A stretch of DNA of 64,000 nt from Paenibacillus amylolyticus. Its GTDB lineage: Bacteria > Bacillota > Bacilli > Paenibacillales > Paenibacillaceae. How positions within the stretch are numbered: the first letter of the stretch is position 1; the number at the start of each line of letters is the position of its first letter. Of this stretch, positions 9,756 through 17,651 are shown one piece after another. The stretch spans positions 6,696,001 to 6,760,000 of the forward strand of contig NZ_CP121451.1 in the NCBI RefSeq assembly GCF_029689945.1. Direction: 5' to 3'. A program made the translations under genes and the position numbers. The notes beneath the pieces were generated by a model. That model ran no database searches, was not told the DNA's origin, and saw only the letters and a list, made by a program, of their open reading frames with translations.

Positions 9756-10832
9756 TTAACCATTTATGATATTGGTTGTTATTATAATAACCTCGATAAT
9801 AATAGGTGTCCCTGCAAAGATCACACCGTTTTGTGACGAAAAAGACAACCTATCCGCACTTACACTATATGAGTTTCCTGGTTGGACGACCCCGTTGACG
9901 GCAAATTCGGTTATCGCTGCCGCCATCGTCATTAGTGAATGCTGTGGCAGGAATTATAACTGAGGCCGACAAATCCAGATCGGTATCCGGAAAATAGAAG
10001 TAACGATTTGCCGTAGGAATGATTTCAATTCCGGTACGGTACCCGGCGGACCTTGCTCACCTGGGGGACCCGTTGGTCCTTGCACTCCGGGAACTCCCGG
10101 TTGACCTGGTTCACCTTGAGGGCCTGCGGGACCTTGCGCTCCCGGAACTCCCGATTCACCCTGCTCACCTTGAGGCCCTGCCGGACCTTGTGCCCCCGGA
10201 ACTCCCGGTTCACCCTGCTCACCTTGAGGCCCTGCCGGACCTTGTGCTCCCGGAATCCCCGGCTGACCCGGATTACCTTGAGGGCCTACGGGACCCTGTG
10301 CTCCGGGAGTCCCGATTCACCCGGCTCACCCCGAGGGCCTGCGGGACCCTGCGCTCCGGGAACTCCACGTTGACCCGGCTCACCTGGAGGGCCAACGGGA
10401 CCCTGCACTCCGGGAGCTCCCGGTTGACCCGGCTCACCCTGAGGGCCAACGGGACCCTGCGCTCCGGGAGTTCCCTGTTGACCTGGCTCGCCGTGAGATC
10501 CGACGGGACCTTGGGCACCTGCCACACCTTGCGTCCCTGGGAGACTCACAGTCTTTAATTCATGTTGTCTCAACGGAGCAAGCATGGGGCTAGGCTCATA
10601 ATATACCGGGTGACTGCCTGCCCCTCTCGGTAATGCAATGACTTTTTTTGTCACGGGCCATTTTCTGTGATCTTACTGGACGCTTCAGGGCGCAGCGCTT
10701 TCTTCGGCACACTTTACGAACCATTTTATATTTACGTTTTCCTGAAATTTTGTTTTTGTATTTGGATTTCAATCTAGAACGACTGGACCTCAATTTGTTG
10801 AGGGTGGCTGTCCTCTTGTTCAGATCCTTCAA
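9756..10832 (-). CDS. Collagen-like (Gly-X-Y) protein with basic N-terminus and DUF4183 tail, several frameshifts
   Basis: Reading through four single-base indels (A7 run 10643-10649, near 10305, near 10043 and near 9920) gives one protein of about 358 residues. The first 60 residues are very basic (Lys/Arg-rich, KDLNKR..., [10 protein letters not shown]). Next comes a linker with HPVYYEPSP, then about 40 Gly-X-Y triplets ([14 protein letters not shown] type). The C-terminus is a DUF4183 domain ([11 protein letters not shown] ... [13 protein letters not shown]). AAGGAG lies 9 bases before the TTG at 10832; no ribosome site precedes the GTG at 10654 where the collagen frame otherwise starts, which supports the basic part being its true N-terminus. 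Probable spore-surface filament protein like BclA. Joining the basic part is my inference. Confidence 0.65.
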
Positions 10833-10886
10833 AATGGTCATCTCCTTAGGCCAAGACACACAGTATATATGCCCTATACTATGTCC

Positions 10887-11108
10887 TTAACACATTCGGA
10901 GAGTGTGCGAATAACTATGAGTGAAGCCCAATAAAAAAGACAAGAGTCCTGCTATAGCTGTCCTTTGTCTTGGTAGCATAACTTCATTGTCTCCTCCCCA
11001 GGACCGCAATTCTCGATCCAGTTCCAGTTTATTTTGATGAATCAATAGATCTTTCTCGTCCATAGGCAAGAAACATTCATTAGCCAGATATTTCGAGTAT
11101 TCGTGCAC
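10887..11108 (-). CDS. Small hypothetical protein with a C-terminal hydrophobic segment
   Basis: A 73-residue frame beginning at a GTG with a weak ribosome site; a start at the ATG near 11063 (MDEKDLLIHQ) is also possible. The first 45 residues are charged and may be helical; residues about 50-68 (AIAGLLSFLLGFTHS) are hydrophobic and could be a membrane anchor. It sits just downstream of a lipoprotein gene on the same strand. No family recognised, and it may not be a gene. Confidence 0.35.
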   Translation of the reverse strand: MHEYSKYLANECFLPMDEKDLLIHQNKLELDRELRSWGGDNEVMLPRQRTAIAGLLSFLLGFTHSYSHTLRMC

Positions 11109-11123
11109 GTTTTTAATAGACTC

Positions 11124-11504
11124 TTACTTCTTCTTAAAATACTGAACGATCTCTTCCGGCTCCTGCGTTTCCAATGTGATCTGGCCTTTCTCGAACAGGA
11201 TCATGTACGGATATGATTTCAGACCAAAAACCTTCTCATAATCAAACTTGTTTTCATCACGGACATTATAAAAGGTTACGTTAGTAATTGGGCCTTCTGC
11301 CCTCAAATTCTCGTTATTCACTTCATTTAATTTCTCCTGTAAATCCACAATAAATGGCCGCTCCGCAGCACGGTCAGTGAAAACAATCAAAGAAGCATCG
11401 TTCCTCTGAAACTGAGTTAATTGTTCTATGGCCTTTTCTCTATTATTTTGACCGCAGCCTGCCAATACGAATATCAACATACATAACAACCAGAACCTCT
11501 TCAT
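11124..11504 (-). CDS. Small lipoprotein, thioredoxin-like fold suspected
   Basis: A 126-residue protein with a clear lipoprotein signal: MKRFW, a hydrophobic core, then the lipobox LAGC with Cys17. The mature part has a pattern suggestive of a thioredoxin fold (SLIVFTDR, then VFGLKSYPYMILFEKGQI, with the cis-Pro-like YPYM) but lacks a CxxC active site. GGAGGAG lies 7 bases before the ATG. It would be anchored on the outer face of the membrane. A redox role is unlikely without cysteines; a structural or binding role is more plausible. Confidence 0.75.
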   Translation of the reverse strand: MKRFWLLCMLIFVLAGCGQNNREKAIEQLTQFQRNDASLIVFTDRAAERPFIVDLQEKLNEVNNENLRAEGPITNVTFYNVRDENKFDYEKVFGLKSYPYMILFEKGQITLETQEPEEIVQYFKKK

Positions 11505-11588
11505 TAAACTCCTCCTCCAAAATATAATAATGGTTACTACTTATTATTAGTTGCGTAACACGATACCGTCACTCCATTCAATTTGGAA

Positions 11589-11634
11589 CTACAAAGAGTT
11601 CATTCGTGAGCACCATGAATGAACTCTTTGTTTG
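11589..11634. terminator. Hairpin terminator 3' of the DUF2207-like gene
   Basis: A long inverted repeat, CAAAGAGTTCATTC ... GAATGAACTCTTTG, with a loop of about 14 bases. It lies directly after the stop of the minus-strand gene at 11635. The T-rich side is on the plus strand, so it may work poorly on the minus strand. Confidence 0.5.
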
Positions 11635-13104
11635 TTAATCTCCACCGCCACCTGAGTCGCCTCCACCGGAATCCCCAGAATCTCCATGATCCGATCCATA
11701 ATGGTGTCCACCAGAACTGTCGTGATGGTGATGTGAATGCCCGCTATCATACCCTGTTGAGCTGCCGCTATATACCGTGCTGCCACCGGGTGACCCCGTT
11801 TCCAACGTTCCAGTCACATAATTCAAACGGTCATATGGATACTCCGCAGCTAACATGGGACGAAATACTCCACGTAGATGCAATGTTAGCGCTAATAATG
11901 GGGCGTGTGTAAGTGTGGAAGAAACAGGCACGCTGTCGACTTGTTCCGCTTTCAGTTGCACCAAACGTCTGAGTTCGGGATCGACATGATTATCGAGTGG
12001 GCTCCAATCGGTCTTACGTGCACAACGGGATCCAATCCCGAGCACCAGAGCCGTCTGTAAAATGCGTTCCATGTTCTCTGCAGATTCGTGCAGACGATCT
12101 ACTGGAATGCCTTTCTTATAGCGTCTGCGCCAGCGGCGCATGGAGACAGCCCAATCCCGGGCAGAGGAACCTACTACACGAGCAGGCAAGATTAGACGCA
12201 GTAACAGCGACAAGAAAATTACGCCAATGAGCATACTGTTCTCGGCTGTCCCCGTAGGGGACAGTGTTATTGTGACCAGCAATCCTACACTAGCCAGCTG
12301 ATAAGGCCAGCGCACTCGAATTCGTTTTAAAGCCACCAACCAGAGCACCAACGTCACAGCAAGAGCGATACTCTCCTGAATCCCAGCCCCATTGGTGAAG
12401 CACAATGCGCAGGTCAGGATAAACAACACAGGAAATACGAGCATCACAAGCAGGCGGAGCAGAAGCGGCGTTCGGATCAGACTGTTCCAATCCTGCCGTG
12501 TCTCAAGAACGCTATTCTTCCATGCCTCTAATTCCTGCCCTATTACTTTTTCCTTACGACGATAATGCTGCATCTCTCCGTACTGTGAACTTTGCTGCGA
12601 GCTTGGTCCTGCCAGCGCATCCAGTCGGAATCGCTGTTGACCGAAGCTATATTCTTTCAGCATCCATTGCAACAGTTGGCGTTCGTCTGCATTTACCGCA
12701 GCATCAGGCTGCTCATTTCGATACTCCAGTGTGGTATTTGGCCCATATTTGTCATCCCGATATCTCTTTTTGGCTTGCACGATACGCAGGGATAACACCC
12801 GAGAACGGGTTAACTGGAATAACGACGCCTGTGTATCCCTCAACTTCAATCGTCCCTTACTACGTAAATAAGCCAGAAACAAAGGGTCCGCCTGCTCCAC
12901 TTCTTCATCCGAATATGTACCTTTGCTTAAGTAATTCCGAATCCAGATTAGACATTGCACAATGAACATCGCGAGCAGCACCCACATCAATGGCTCACTA
13001 AAGCGAAGAATCCAACCATCCTGCAATACCGCGGCTTGTCCCTGTGCGAGGGCTGGTACTTGATGGTTTGTTGAAGCGATAGATGTCGATAACACGTACT
13101 TCAC
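11635..13104 (-). CDS. DUF2207/YciQ-like membrane protein with His- and Gly/Ser-rich tail
   Basis: About 489 residues. I chose the GTG at 13104 because GGAAGGAG lies 8 bases upstream; a longer reading to 13215 would run into the gene before it. There is one hydrophobic segment near residues 37-58 (PLMWVLLAMFIVQCLIW). A charged domain of about 160 residues follows, then a cluster of three to four segments (about 215-310), a cytoplasmic-type domain, and a tail of His, Gly, Ser and Asp (HSHHHHDSS then GGGDSGGGGD). The architecture with a Gly/Ser-rich end resembles DUF2207 proteins of unknown function. The His-rich tail could bind metal. A DUF4362 lipoprotein gene precedes it. Confidence 0.65.
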   Translation of the reverse strand: MKYVLSTSIASTNHQVPALAQGQAAVLQDGWILRFSEPLMWVLLAMFIVQCLIWIRNYLSKGTYSDEEVEQADPLFLAYLRSKGRLKLRDTQASLFQLTRSRVLSLRIVQAKKRYRDDKYGPNTTLEYRNEQPDAAVNADERQLLQWMLKEYSFGQQRFRLDALAGPSSQQSSQYGEMQHYRRKEKVIGQELEAWKNSVLETRQDWNSLIRTPLLLRLLVMLVFPVLFILTCALCFTNGAGIQESIALAVTLVLWLVALKRIRVRWPYQLASVGLLVTITLSPTGTAENSMLIGVIFLSLLLRLILPARVVGSSARDWAVSMRRWRRRYKKGIPVDRLHESAENMERILQTALVLGIGSRCARKTDWSPLDNHVDPELRRLVQLKAEQVDSVPVSSTLTHAPLLALTLHLRGVFRPMLAAEYPYDRLNYVTGTLETGSPGGSTVYSGSSTGYDSGHSHHHHDSSGGHHYGSDHGDSGDSGGGDSGGGGD

Positions 13105-13180
13105 CTGATAAACTCCTTCCATAATATGACGATTCGATCTACTTTCTATAAACCTATTAATATGATGAAAGAATCGAAGA

Positions 13181-13651
13181 TTACTTCGGAAGAGAGAAGA
13201 TATTTTCCTTTTCACAATCGGTTAACACATAGAATGTACGCCCTTGTTCACTTTTTATCGTACCGATGCCTTTACACGTATTTGTAGTTTCACCCTGCCC
13301 TGAACCATACATATCTCGTGAATCATCATATGTGGTTTGAATCACCTTGCCATCATATACCAGTTCTTGGATCACAGGCCCACCTTCAATCGTGTACTGG
13401 GTTACCCGGACCTGACTCGGTTGCTCTTTGCTCACGTGCTTCAGGAATGTCCTCCACTTGTCGCCGTTTCGCATACCGTTCATGAGTACAACCACATCTC
13501 CACTCTGCTCTGCTTGTTCAGGGTTATGCGGTTCAATAATGTCTGGAAAAGAAGTCATGACTTCTTCAGAATCGATGGTCTGCTGATGAATCGGATTACA
13601 ACCTGTTAACAACCCAATCCATATACATAGAGTGAGTAGGCACTTTCTCAT
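13181..13651 (-). CDS. DUF4362-type lipoprotein
   Basis: A 156-residue protein with lipobox LLTGC (Cys18) after a typical signal sequence. The body contains DVVVLMNGMRNGDKW and the paired EGGPVIQELVYDGKVI and NTCKGI segments typical of DUF4362 proteins of Paenibacillus and Bacillus, whose function is unknown. GAGGTGATCAA precedes the ATG. It is probably exported and membrane-anchored. Two Cys residues in the C-terminal half (TNTCKG and LTDCEK) could form a disulfide outside the cell. Confidence 0.75.
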   Translation of the reverse strand: MRKCLLTLCIWIGLLTGCNPIHQQTIDSEEVMTSFPDIIEPHNPEQAEQSGDVVVLMNGMRNGDKWRTFLKHVSKEQPSQVRVTQYTIEGGPVIQELVYDGKVIQTTYDDSRDMYGSGQGETTNTCKGIGTIKSEQGRTFYVLTDCEKENIFSLPK

Positions 13652-13781
13652 TTGATCACCTCATATGTACAACGTTAAAAACACTGTTTTGGTTATGTTC
13701 TCTCTTTATATTCTGTCTCTAAAATAGCATGATCGCCAGTCTTCTTCATTCTCGCTCACTCGTTATGACTATATAAAAATC

Positions 13782-13835
13782 CCCCTCAAGTAACTCCATG
13801 TTCTGATTGAACATCGGTTACTTGAAGAGGATTGA
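13782..13835 (-). terminator. Terminator of the GH2 gene
   Basis: On the minus strand CCTCTTCAAGTAAC pairs with GTTACTTGAGGGGG and is followed by ATTTTTATA. It lies 10-60 bases after the glycosidase stop. Confidence 0.8.
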
Positions 13836-13844
13836 TCGGTTACT

Positions 13845-16800
13845 CTACTTCTCGAAACGGAACCAGTCGAAGTCAAACTGACTTCCCGGCAAGAAGATAA
13901 AGATTACCTTTTGCACACCTGTCACGCGTTCAAGCTCAAACACCCGCTCTTCATATCCTTCGGATTGTGTGAACTCAACCAGTTGATTGCTCTGTCCGTC
14001 CGCACCCGCGAAGCGGATATGAATCGTATTGATATCAATCGGTGAATGGCCATGAATAACGAGCTTCGAGGTGCCTTCGCTCGTAAAGTCCATGTTTTCA
14101 AACTCCAGCGACACATTATTCCCGATGCCTTCAACACGGTCACCCTCAATTTTGAAGGTATCTCCATAGAGATGGTCACAGGATGCCGCCGCATTCTGTT
14201 CAAAAGCACGACTCTGGCGTTCAAATGAGAATCCTTTAATATGAATCTTCTGCTTCAACACAAAACAGATCGAAGTAATCCCGCTCAGGCGTTTGGACAG
14301 CTTATACGTCTCTTCCTGATACACATTCCATTTGGATTCCTTGTCATACACCACATCGGCGATCATTGTGCTGCCCTCTTCATCCGGCATGCCTTCCCAG
14401 ATCTGCATGAAGTACTCTTCGCTCGACAATGCAAAGATCGGAATAGTGATCGTATCGGAACCATATGGGCCAAAGTCGATATTGCGGAAGCCTACATGTG
14501 TCTCCCCGTCCCGACTTGTGGCTACGCCGCGTTCATTCCCGTTACCAACCTCACCTTTGGTGTAATCATATAATCCGCCTGTGATGAAGCCGTATGGATC
14601 TTTATAGGCAGTACCGAGCCCTTCCGCTTTGAATTCCAACTGGGAGATGAGTTTGGTTTTGTCCGTACCATTTGCACTGGTAGCGCGAAGTCGGAACGCC
14701 CCGTCACCTATCGCAGATACTTTCACCGTATGTTGATTCTCCCCATTGCCATCCGTTCCCGCAGGCATGACTTCCACCTTGGCAATGTTGGATTCGATGC
14801 CGCCATCATTCACAGCAGCCCATTCGATGTCCCGATAGGACGCGTTCTCTGGATACAGCTTGACTGTTACGAAGAGCTCTGGGTTGGACGGATCGAGCAA
14901 CTGTCCTGATTCGCTGATGATCTCGATTTTCCGCAAAGGAATCTCCTGAGCGCTGCCCGTCAGCACCGGACGTTCTTCATTGACCATGAAGACTTCTTGC
15001 ACTTCTTTTTCATCACTATCGACATCCGTGGCACCCACAACCTGCACTTCATACTCCGCTGCGGCACCTTCCAACCCTTCCGAAGATACTTCAATCCGTA
15101 CCGTTCCGACTTCATCCGTTGCTCCGATAATGGCCATCAGTTTACCGCTAAACAACCTTCTGCTGAGCCCTTTGTATGGATCATAGTCCGTGCTGTCTCC
15201 GTTATCCAGACCCTGTAATCGCCCGGCACCGGACACCTGAACCTGCACGCGGTTGTTTGCATTGTGCACCGGATGACCCGCTTCGTCTTCCACCGTAATT
15301 TCCACGAAAATAAGATCTGTGCCGCTCGCCTGTAGCTGCTCCCGATCCGCCTGCAGACGAATCTTCTTCGCATCCGTAAAGGATCGTTGTACATCCGTCG
15401 CAATCACAACACCGTTCTCATCATACGCGATTGCCTTCAGCTCACCCTCTTCATAAGGGACTTTCCACCAACCGGATAGCTGTGTTCCATGAGCGTGGTC
15501 GATATCGTAGGTGCCAATTGTCGCCCCGTTGAGTTGCAGCTCAATCTTCGGCGCGTTGCTGCACACGCGTACATCAATGATCTGACCCGGGTTGAAATCC
15601 CAATAAGGGAACAGGTGAACCATCGGACTTTTCTTATAATCGGTCCATGCTGCTTGGTAGATATAATAAGCGTCTTTCGGGAACGTTGCCGTGTCCAACT
15701 GTCCAAAATACGAATTCTTCGTATGATACGGTGTCGGTTCACCAATATAGTCGAATCCGGTCCACAGGAATTGGCCCAATGAATACGGACGATCCCGCTC
15801 AGCCAGAATGCAATATTCAGCCGACTTCGCGCCCCAGCTTGTCGTGCTGTTCCCAAGCGCCGAGCACTGCTCGTCATCATCGGCCAGAATCGGCTGTTCA
15901 AACGGGAAGTGATAGATGCCACGGCTCTGCACCACTGATGAGGTCTCACTGCCATAGATAATCCAGTCTGGATGTTCTGCATGGTGTTGGTCGTAGTATT
16001 TTTCCGCGTAGTTGTAGCCTGCCAGCTTCACGATATCCGCACATTTCTGTGCATTTTCCCATGGCATGTAGTTCGAACCGATGGTCACGCCCGCATTGCC
16101 TTTTGGATCGTATTCCAGCACATAATCCATCAGCATCCGAGTCACTTCCTGTCCGCGCTCATCCGCATGGGTATCATAGATTTCGTTCCCGATACTCCAC
16201 ATGATCAGACTGACATGATTACGGTCACGTTTCACCCAGCTCTTCACATCCGTATGCGCCCACTCCGGGAAGAATCTCGCATAGTCATATGGCGTTTTCG
16301 CCCGCTCCCACATGTCGAAGGCTTCGGACACAATCAGCATACCCATCTCATCCGCGAGTTCCATAAACTCTTTGGCCGGCATATTATGTGCGGTCCGGAT
16401 GGCGTTAACACCCATTTCTTTGAGCAAAACGAATCTTCTACGCAGTGCCGTCAGGTTAAACGCCGCTCCCAATGCCCCGAGATCATGGTGTTCACACACG
16501 CCGTTCATCTTCGTATGGACCCCATTCAGATAGAATCCTTCACTCGGATCCAGCTTAACGTCCTTGAATCCGATACGCTGGGACACAGTCTCAATAATCT
16601 CTTCGCTCTGATCTTCCGAGATCAGTTTCAGCTCCGTGACCAGCTCATACAGATGTGGGGCATCCGGGCTCCACAGGTTAGGATTCAAAACAATAATCTG
16701 TTGGCTATCTGTCGATACAACCGCGTTCGAACCCACCGAAGCCGTAACATTCGCTTGGCTGGATGCCACCACTTGACCTTCAAACCGGATCGTATGCACC

Positions 16801-17333
16801 AGCTCTGCCTGCTGTTTCTGTTCCAGGTTCAGTTCCGTATCCACTTCCACTTTCCAGCCATCCGGCTGCTTCTGAATCGATACATACGTTCCATCCGTCA
16901 CAATATGGTTGCGGTCCCGTGTCTTCAGCCACACGTTGCGATAGATTCCAGCCCCGGAATACCATCTGCTGTTCGGGCTCTGGTGCACCACTTTGACCAC
17001 AATCTCATTGTCACCTTCCACCAGTGCATTCGTGATCTCATGTTCAAACGCGGAATATCCATACTTCCACTCCCCAACCAGCTGCCCATTCACATACACG
17101 GACGAATCCATGTATACGCCATCAAAACAGAGCAGTAGCTGCTGCTCATCCTTCGAGTAATGAAACGTTTTGCGATACCATCCAATGCTATCCTCGTACA
17201 GTTCGAGCGTATTATATATCAGCCAATCATGGGGAAGCTCCACAGGTTCATACACCAGACCTGCAGGTTCCGTAACGTCCAGCTTACTTTTCGCAAATTG
17301 CCATCCCTCATTAAAAAGTCGCTTCTGATTCAT
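13845..17333 (-). CDS. Glycoside hydrolase family 2 (beta-galactosidase-like), large
   Basis: A 1162-residue enzyme with no signal peptide, so probably cytoplasmic. Residues 1-145 form the sugar-binding jelly roll (LPHDW, RWYSGAGIYRNVWL), about 150-255 the immunoglobulin-like domain, and about 260-560 the TIM barrel. The acid/base is Glu384 in MWSIGNEIYD; the nucleophile is Glu463 in IIYGSETSS. A DUF4982-like segment (HLFPYWDF) and bacterial Ig-like domains follow. The last 230 residues have two CBM-like parts that each refer to a DxxFTSEG or RNIDFGPYGSD type strand. It is intact, unlike many neighbours. It probably releases galactose or a related sugar from imported oligosaccharides. Exact substrate unknown. 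Confidence 0.9.
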   Translation of the reverse strand: MNQKRLFNEGWQFAKSKLDVTEPAGLVYEPVELPHDWLIYNTLELYEDSIGWYRKTFHYSKDEQQLLLCFDGVYMDSSVYVNGQLVGEWKYGYSAFEHEITNALVEGDNEIVVKVVHQSPNSRWYSGAGIYRNVWLKTRDRNHIVTDGTYVSIQKQPDGWKVEVDTELNLEQKQQAELVHTIRFEGQVVASSQANVTASVGSNAVVSTDSQQIIVLNPNLWSPDAPHLYELVTELKLISEDQSEEIIETVSQRIGFKDVKLDPSEGFYLNGVHTKMNGVCEHHDLGALGAAFNLTALRRRFVLLKEMGVNAIRTAHNMPAKEFMELADEMGMLIVSEAFDMWERAKTPYDYARFFPEWAHTDVKSWVKRDRNHVSLIMWSIGNEIYDTHADERGQEVTRMLMDYVLEYDPKGNAGVTIGSNYMPWENAQKCADIVKLAGYNYAEKYYDQHHAEHPDWIIYGSETSSVVQSRGIYHFPFEQPILADDDEQCSALGNSTTSWGAKSAEYCILAERDRPYSLGQFLWTGFDYIGEPTPYHTKNSYFGQLDTATFPKDAYYIYQAAWTDYKKSPMVHLFPYWDFNPGQIIDVRVCSNAPKIELQLNGATIGTYDIDHAHGTQLSGWWKVPYEEGELKAIAYDENGVVIATDVQRSFTDAKKIRLQADREQLQASGTDLIFVEITVEDEAGHPVHNANNRVQVQVSGAGRLQGLDNGDSTDYDPYKGLSRRLFSGKLMAIIGATDEVGTVRIEVSSEGLEGAAAEYEVQVVGATDVDSDEKEVQEVFMVNEERPVLTGSAQEIPLRKIEIISESGQLLDPSNPELFVTVKLYPENASYRDIEWAAVNDGGIESNIAKVEVMPAGTDGNGENQHTVKVSAIGDGAFRLRATSANGTDKTKLISQLEFKAEGLGTAYKDPYGFITGGLYDYTKGEVGNGNERGVATSRDGETHVGFRNIDFGPYGSDTITIPIFALSSEEYFMQIWEGMPDEEGSTMIADVVYDKESKWNVYQEETYKLSKRLSGITSICFVLKQKIHIKGFSFERQSRAFEQNAAASCDHLYGDTFKIEGDRVEGIGNNVSLEFENMDFTSEGTSKLVIHGHSPIDINTIHIRFAGADGQSNQLVEFTQSEGYEERVFELERVTGVQKVIFIFLPGSQFDFDWFRFEK

Positions 17334-17363
17334 CGTAGATTCTCACTTTCTTGAAGTAAATTA

Positions 17364-17377
17364 TGATTGCGGTTACA
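17364..17377. promoter_or_regulatory. Candidate cre (CcpA) site upstream of the GH2 gene
   Basis: TGATTGCGGTTACA matches the degenerate cre consensus (TGWNANCGNTNWCA) at 13 of 14 positions, 31 bases before the ATG. Catabolite repression of a glycosidase would make sense. A single degenerate match is weak evidence. Confidence 0.4.
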
Positions 17378-17553
17378 ACAATAACTATCGTTTTTTACGA
17401 AAACCTTTTCGGTAATGCTAAGTATGACTATAACACATAACTCGATTATATCATCAGTCTCTTTCCTGTAGCTCCATTTCACAAGATTTTTTAGCCAGAT
17501 TGATGAACGTTTTATTCCCCTCCGAGCATGGTAACTTTCGATGACCCCATACC

Positions 17554-17585
17554 AAAAAGGCAACCCGTCATACGGGTCACCTTCT
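17554..17585 (-). terminator. Terminator of the siderophore operon
   Basis: On the minus strand GGTGACCCGT ATG ACGGGTTGCC is followed by TTTTTGG, about 70 bases after the last synthetase gene. The stretch 17334-17651 holds only this hairpin and the candidate cre site. Confidence 0.85.
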
Positions 17586-17651
17586 CTGTTCTATATTTAA
17601 CCTTTATCACGCTACGCTTCTCTCCACACTCCTACCTATAGCACTCAACCT

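Noticed and set aside
10019..10558. Plus-strand open frames with Leu/Pro/Arg repeats
   Set aside because: They are the reverse reading of the Gly-X-Y repeats of the collagen-like gene.
15972..17138. Long plus-strand open frame (388 codons) opposite the GH2 gene
   Set aside because: No ribosome site, composition rich in His, Arg and Phe typical of an antisense shadow, and the GH2 frame opposite has clear catalytic motifs.
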